Origin: Pseudorasbora parva
Lineage: Eukaryota; Chordata; Actinopteri; Cypriniformes; Gobionidae
DNA length: 64,000 nucleotides
Assembly (NCBI RefSeq): GCF_024679245.1
Contig: NC_090173.1
Coordinates: 52,093,018-52,157,017 of the forward strand
Reading direction: 5' to 3'
A program made the translations under genes and the position numbers. The notes below the pieces were generated by a model. It had not been told where the DNA came from. It searched no databases and saw nothing but the letters and a program-made list of their open reading frames with translations. This document shows, piece by piece, positions 60,601 through 64,000 of the stretch. Each line of letters opens with the position of its first letter. The stretch's first letter is position 1.

Positions 60601-62211
60601 CTGGGTTAGGCCGTACTTTAAAGTAGTCGAAATTCGCCACTCACAACGTAACATACTCTAAACACACCTCTATAGCATTTTTTTTTTTTGTAAATCATCA
60701 TTTTGAACGATTACATAATCGTCGCGTTTGTAATCGTGATTAGAAATTTGATTTATTGTGCAGCCCTAAATCAGTTATCCACAATATCTACTTATTTCTA
60801 AAAAAAACCTAAATGGTAAATGGACTGCAACTCACCAATTGTGGCAGAATCTTCTCAAAGTGCTCAATATCAACGGTGTCACAGTCCTCGCTGCTGGCCT
60901 GTTTAACAGCTCTGCGTGTGGCCTCTGTGGCATTCAGACAATCTTCATATTAATACTGAGAGTAACCATACTGTACCATAAACTACAGGTGAAGTTTGCC
61001 TTACCTTCAACAAATATTTTCAGCATCTCCCCCACGAGTACGACAGCATCGCTACTGACTGTGGAAGAAAAACTTCATGACTGAATGCAGAGTAACTTTA
61101 ATGTTTCTGTCTTTAACCTAACTCTGCACACATATGCAACGCTACCTGTGTGGGACAATACTGTAAGAGTGGCCGAACCTAATGAACCAGTTTAGTAAGA
61201 GTGAACTGAAAGGGTTACAAGTGATCAGGCCCTGTTTACACCTGGTATTAAGATGCGCTTCGATCGATTGGATCACAAGCGGACGACGCTAAATACAGAT
61301 GTGAACGGGGTCTAAAACGCTTTGAGCTCGTCCACTTCCAGAGGTAGTGGAAAACATATTCGACCAGATTACTTTCGTAGTGTAAACACTCATGTGATTG
61401 AAAGTGCCACTAAAGACCATCTACTGACCTAACGCGTGAACTTTATGGGAAGCGCGCTAGCCAGACTGGATTTAAACTTTGACTGGGAGACCCAAGTTTG
61501 TACATTGTTCTTTTTAGAAATAAAGTAAGTAAGTAAGTATGACATTAAATATTATGCTTTGGAATGTAGTTAAGTAACGTTGTCGAAAGAAAAACACTGA
61601 TAAAGTAAAATTAGTCAACTACTGTCCACCTCTGTAATCTCCTGCTGTAAATAAATTAAAATGGTAATAGGCTATACATTCCTAAGGACTTAATTTGAAC
61701 AAATTTAAATGCATTTTTTTTGTGTGTGTGTAATATTTAGACCTTTTTGCATCCTCAGATTCCAGATTTTTATAGTTGAATCTCGTCTCCTGTTCTATCA
61801 AACCAATTGAAACCATCAATGAAAATGTATTCAGCTTTTAGATTATTTACCACTCCCTCTCTATTTTTTTTTTATTATTGACCCTTATGGCTGGTTTTGT
61901 GGTCCACTGTCAATATGACAAGTTCTCGTTCATGTTACCACACATTGCCGGCTGCATGCCTCACTGTCGACAGTCTCACCTTTGGTTTTGTCCTCCTTGA
62001 AAGAGCGTGTCAAAAGTTTAGCAACAGTTTCCTAGAAACAGAGATGTTAGCCATTACACACAGAAATCAATGCCACATCACGAAAGACGCTAATGATCTA
62101 AATATGTTCGACTTGCTGTCATATTATGTGCTGTCTGTACATTAGACGTAACCATTTTGACGTGTTGAAATATACCTTTTTAAACGCGATCTCATTTCCC
62201 GCGTTCGCCAT
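57495..62211 (-). CDS. cenpx: CENP-X (MHF2/STRA13) histone-fold protein, complete five-exon coding region
   Basis: The joined coding sequence (62211-62176, 62031-61980, 61058-61005, 60924-60836, 57509-57495) is 246 nt and encodes 81 residues plus stop, the length of human CENP-X. Every intron is GT-AG and every junction keeps the frame (phases 0, 1, 1, 0). The product starts MANAGNEIAFKK, continues with ETVAKLLTRSFKEDKTK, has the core SSDAVVLVGEMLKIFVEEA, and ends HFEKILPQLLLDF, matching the family's conserved C-terminus. Known role: a small histone-fold protein that pairs with CENP-S (MHF1); the pair joins CENP-T/W at the inner kinetochore and binds FANCM in DNA interstrand-crosslink repair. 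It should act in the nucleus. The start codon has A at -3 and G at +4. Introns are 144, 921, 80 and 3326 bp. No frameshift or stop breaks the model. No other gene was recognised in the window. Identity rests on recognised protein sequence, not a database search. Confidence 0.95.
57556..57627. repeat. (AG)n microsatellite in cenpx intron 4
   Basis: About 70 bp of AG repeat with one GATA interruption, 50 bp from the cenpx terminal exon. Confidence 0.98.
58318..58780 (+). repeat. Dispersed repeat related to the hAT interior at 40195-40700
   Basis: TCTGCTCACCAAGGCTGCAT, GCATCATTACTCCAGTCTTC and AGTGTCACATGATCCTTC match blocks at 4570-4760 and 40205-40390. Lies in cenpx intron 4. Confidence 0.8.
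58781..59498. other. Unassigned intronic sequence
   Basis: Part of cenpx intron 4, AT-rich. A short block near 59000-59035 (TTAATTAAAAATACAGTTAA) resembles the preceding repeat. Confidence 0.4.
59499..60768. mobile_element. hAT-like element in cenpx intron 4 (1270 bp)
   Basis: TAGGGCTGCACGATTATGAC at the left and ATTGTGCAGCCCTA at the right share an 11-bp perfect inverted terminus. ATCGTG/CACGAT motifs repeat near the ends. No exact 8-bp target duplication is visible. It contains an older repeat at 59815-60240. Confidence 0.8.
59815..60240. repeat. Dispersed repeat inside the intronic hAT element
   Basis: TCACTTTATTTATCCTTAGA, AATTTAGTGTGCAGCAGG and AATAAAAGAATCCCTGGCAC resemble antisense retroelement-derived sequence of fish. 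Class uncertain. Confidence 0.4.
60836..60924 (-). CDS. cenpx: cenpx coding exon 4
   Basis: 89 nt between a GCCACAG acceptor and a GTGAGT donor. It encodes the end of the central helix and the final helix, including RRAVKQASSEDCDTVDIEHF and EKILPQL. The ILPQL motif is typical of CENP-X. Confidence 0.95.
61005..61058 (-). CDS. cenpx: cenpx coding exon 3
   Basis: 54 nt between a CCACAG acceptor and a GTAAGG donor. It completes the split valine and encodes SSDAVVLVGEMLKIFVE, the long central helix of the histone fold. It ends after the first base of the next glutamate codon. Confidence 0.95.
61228..61420 (+). repeat. Fragment of a GGCCCTGTTTACACCTGG element in cenpx intron 2
   Basis: GGCCCTGTTTACACCTGGTA then TTAAGATGCG and, further on, GTGTAAACACTCATG suggest a degraded MITE of a family common in fish. 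Confidence 0.6.
61522..61540. repeat. Short (AAGT)n run
   Basis: About four AAGT units in cenpx intron 2. Confidence 0.8.
61980..62031 (-). CDS. cenpx: cenpx coding exon 2
   Basis: 52 nt between a TTTCTAG acceptor and a GTGAGA donor. It encodes ETVAKLLTRSFKEDKTK, the first histone-fold helix and following basic loop, and leaves one base (G) of the next valine codon. Confidence 0.93.
62176..62211 (-). CDS. cenpx: cenpx coding exon 1
   Basis: Twelve codons (MANAGNEIAFKK), ending in phase 0 before the donor GTATAT. The ATG sits in a favourable context (AAAGGATGG). An overlapping out-of-frame upstream ATG lies at 62230. Confidence 0.9.
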
Positions 62212-62230
62212 CCTTTCCCTCGGTCGTCAT
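62192..62230 (-). promoter_or_regulatory. Overlapping upstream ORF in the cenpx leader
   Basis: An ATG 19 nt upstream of the cenpx start opens a 12-codon frame (+1 relative to cenpx) that ends inside exon 1. Its context is weak (T at -3). It matters only if the transcript starts upstream of 62230, which the sequence cannot show. Confidence 0.35.
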
Positions 62231-62250
62231 GAAGGCTCAGTAGCGTCGTC

Positions 62251-62795
62251 TTCTTCTTCTTCTTCTTCTTCTTCAGTGGGTTTCATGGCAGTTTGCAAAC
62301 GAGGTCTATTACCGCCATCTTCTGGACTGAGGTGTGAACTCTAGTTGGATGTCAAACAGTATGTCCTATTTGCAAGCTGAGTTTCTTTCAGAAAGACCCT
62401 CTGGTTCATCTTCTTTCCTTTATTCAAAATACATTCTACATGCCAAGAGTACATGTTTTACATTTTCCACTTCTCCACAATTAATGCATAATCCATTCTG
62501 GTGTTCCCCTATTAAATTTAGGCAACTTCTTTTTGCCCTATTCTCAACCTTGTAATCATAGTTTCCTCCTGCCGTATCAGACTGCTGTGCTTTTTAACTA
62601 TCACTTCTTTCTGAATGTTGTATAGGCTACATGTCTTAATTTCTTCTCCTGATCCCATATCCTGCCACATTTTATTAATATCATCTTTAATAATAACTTT
62701 AATCTCTGATTTGCTAAGTGGAACTTGTAGCTATGTTTAGGCCTACATTCTCTGCTAGCGCATCCACCTTTTCATTTCCCCCAATAGGCCTACCT
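62251..62795 (-). mobile_element. 3' end of a LINE with RNase H and zinc-knuckle remnants and (GAA)8 tail
   Basis: Minus-strand order: an RNase H C-terminal motif (GNEKVDALAENV, about 62785-62745), a frameshift, a segment with KVIIKDDINKMWQ and TMITRLRIGQ, a CX2CX7HX4C zinc knuckle (62488-62438, CINCGEVENVKHVLLAC), a 3' UTR with ATGGCGGTAAT, and a (GAA)8 tail (62274-62251). This order fits the C-terminus of an I/Nimb- or Jockey-like LINE ORF2. Stops and frameshifts make it dead. The tail lies 40 bp upstream of the cenpx start codon, in the same orientation. Confidence 0.82.
62312..62321 (-). promoter_or_regulatory. YY1-like motif in the LINE 3' UTR upstream of cenpx
   Basis: AAGATGGCGG on the minus strand fits the YY1 core (AAnATGGCGG) and lies about 100 bp upstream of the cenpx ATG. 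Many housekeeping promoters use such a site, but here it is embedded in LINE-derived sequence. Confidence 0.3.
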
Positions 62796-62909
62796 CAAAA
62801 AGTTATTATTAAAGATGATATTAATAAAATGTGATATGGGATCAGGAGGAGAAAGGAAGACATACAACGTTCAGAAGAGATAGTTAAAAAAAAGTACAGT
62901 AGTCTGATA
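62796..62909 (+). repeat. Inverted second fragment of the same LINE region
   Basis: AGTTATTATTAAAGATGATA and AATAAAATGTG followed by GGGATCAGGAG are the inverse of 62577-62700. The two fragments form arms of about 115 bp around a 95-bp spacer. Confidence 0.9.
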
Positions 62910-63064
62910 AAAAAAAATGCTGGAATCATGTGTCACTGCGCTGTGATGCACAAATCATCAGCGCTGGAAAGCTGATACTTCTTGCCTGATCGTAAGCCTT
63001 CTTTTGTTCCACACACATCTTCCACATTTGTCTTTTATCTGCCATCTCTCTCTCTTTCTGTCAT
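62910..63064. other. Unassigned
   Basis: Short spacer with a CT-rich run at about 63040-63060. Confidence 0.3.
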
Positions 63065-63580
63065 CTAATTGATACACAATTTTAGACTTATTTGTTTATG
63101 AACTGAAAGGGGTGCAAAAGAATGAGTAACATCTATAACAAATTGAAGAGCCGAGGAAGAGGTCAATTCTCGATTGGGAGGACATATTACTATTAGACAA
63201 TACAATTCTGTGCATAATGATACAATTTTAATATTTAAATGCAGGCTTCTGGGAGGAAATCTGCCAAAGGTGTCATCCACGCATTCGTTAAAATCATCGC
63301 TCAAAATCACACAAGAGTCTGGATATTTGGTAAGTACTATTTCCATTTAGAGGTTATAAGAGAGACTTGTTGGCAGATCGTGAATTACACCCATAAATAT
63401 TACAAATAGTAACGATCGAGTTGTCCTGCTGAAGCGAATCCATCTTCATCTGAAGACTTCACTCCTAGTATGTGCCTTTTGTCTAACAAAATCAAAACCC
63501 CAGCAGAATGATTAGAGCCATGGCTACAGTAAAATATATTTTCTCATTCATTTTCTCAAAATTTTAAATCCATCTCACAC
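63065..63580 (-). pseudogene. LINE endonuclease-domain remnant
   Basis: On the minus strand an open segment (63346-63065) reads VLTKYPDSCVILSDDFNECV then DDTFGRFPPRS, matching the GDFN-centred block of AP-type LINE endonucleases; the usual GG before DFN is SD here. Upstream, in broken frames, SAGVLILLDK, SSDEDG and a YLWV stretch corresponding to the conserved NIYGP-type block can be seen. The RFPPRS motif is closest to L1/Tx1-type elements, so it probably comes from another LINE than the RNase-H-bearing one at 62251. Confidence 0.75.
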
Positions 63581-63859
63581 GAGTGTTTCCTGAAGAAGAC
63601 TTATCTGGCACTGCTTTAACATAAAAAAAAAACAGCTTTCCTCTGTGTCACATAAACCCGTCCCTTACATTTAACGATAAAAATTCAGAAAAATAATTAA
63701 ACTTAAAGTCCATTAAACACAGAAAATAGATCTAGTAGTAGGCCTAGCCTATACCTCTTATATCTGAACAAACACTAACACTATTTTTTGAAATAGGAAC
63801 AATATACCCAAAGATATACTTCACACAAACATAGGCTACATTTGAGAAAACAGATTCCT
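63581..63859. other. Unassigned
   Basis: AT-rich, no gene or repeat end recognised. Confidence 0.35.
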
Positions 63860-64000
63860 GTTCAATTTTAGCCTCTGGATCATATATTTATGGCTGAATC
63901 TGATTGATTTGATGAGCCATGGTTTATTTTGGATAAAGTTTTTCCCCCACGTGAGGATGTCACACATCTTACAGACGCTCTTTAGCTCCGCCCACACGAC
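63860..64000. repeat. Partial copy of the 48052-49249 MITE, cut by the window edge
   Basis: Matches 48909-49075 in order: GCCTCTGG, ATGGCTG ... GATT, TTTTGGATAAAGTTTTT and TTTAGCTCCGCCCACACGAC. It continues beyond the window. Confidence 0.85.

Noticed and set aside
59489..60790. Larger target duplication (TATTCACAAT / TATCCACAAT) around the intronic hAT element
   Set aside because: The right copy starts 8 bp beyond the element end and is not adjacent, so it is not a proper target duplication.

Overview
The window looks like teleost, most likely cyprinid, nuclear DNA. It has spliceosomal introns, long (CA)n, (TA)n and (GA)n arrays, and very many small DNA transposons of the kinds common in zebrafish, carp and related fish. 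No prokaryotic gene organisation, rRNA gene or CRISPR array was seen. Almost all open frames are short and lie in repeats. The assignment to cyprinids is inferred from repeat types and was not tested by a search. One protein gene can be read with confidence: cenpx (CENP-X, also called MHF2 or STRA13), complete on the minus strand at 57495-62211. Its five coding exons join in phase into an 81-residue histone-fold protein. CENP-X pairs with CENP-S in the CENP-T-W-S-X module of the inner kinetochore and in the FANCM-associated MHF complex. The (GAA)n tail of a broken LINE lies about 40 bp upstream of its start codon, and the 3.3-kb last intron holds an hAT-like element. Layout: 1-6.2 kb, TIR elements and fragments around a repeat-poor block (2.5-3.7 kb); 6.6-7.8 kb, a three-layer transposon nest; 8.2-9.2 kb, two more MITEs; 9.2-10.7 kb, repeat-poor; 10.7-13.3 kb, two dead Tc1/mariner transposases; 14-24 kb, microsatellites, an intact TA-flanked element and hAT-type MITEs; 25.2-25.8 kb, three tandem tRNA-like units; 28.7-31.0 kb, an hAT element and a copy of a family with 9-bp target duplications; 32-36 kb, repeat-poor DNA plus another hAT element; 36-45 kb, more hAT elements; 45-47.6 kb, mostly repeat-poor with possible regulatory sites; 47.6-56.4 kb, dense TTAA-flanked, TA-flanked and foldback elements including a second three-layer nest; 57.3-62.3 kb, cenpx; 62.3-64 kb, LINE remnants and the start of another MITE copy. 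The left 57 kb therefore reads as a gene-poor interval built by serial transposon insertion, with repeat-poor islands that may be conserved noncoding DNA. Most elements are non-autonomous: they show terminal inverted repeats and often target-site duplications (8 bp for hAT-type, TTAA, TA, TAA, or 9 bp) but no intact transposase. The most informative observations are the cenpx model with its LINE-abutted promoter, three copies of one family each bounded by 9-bp direct repeats, and two three-layer nests, one of which has an uninterrupted paralogue in the same window.
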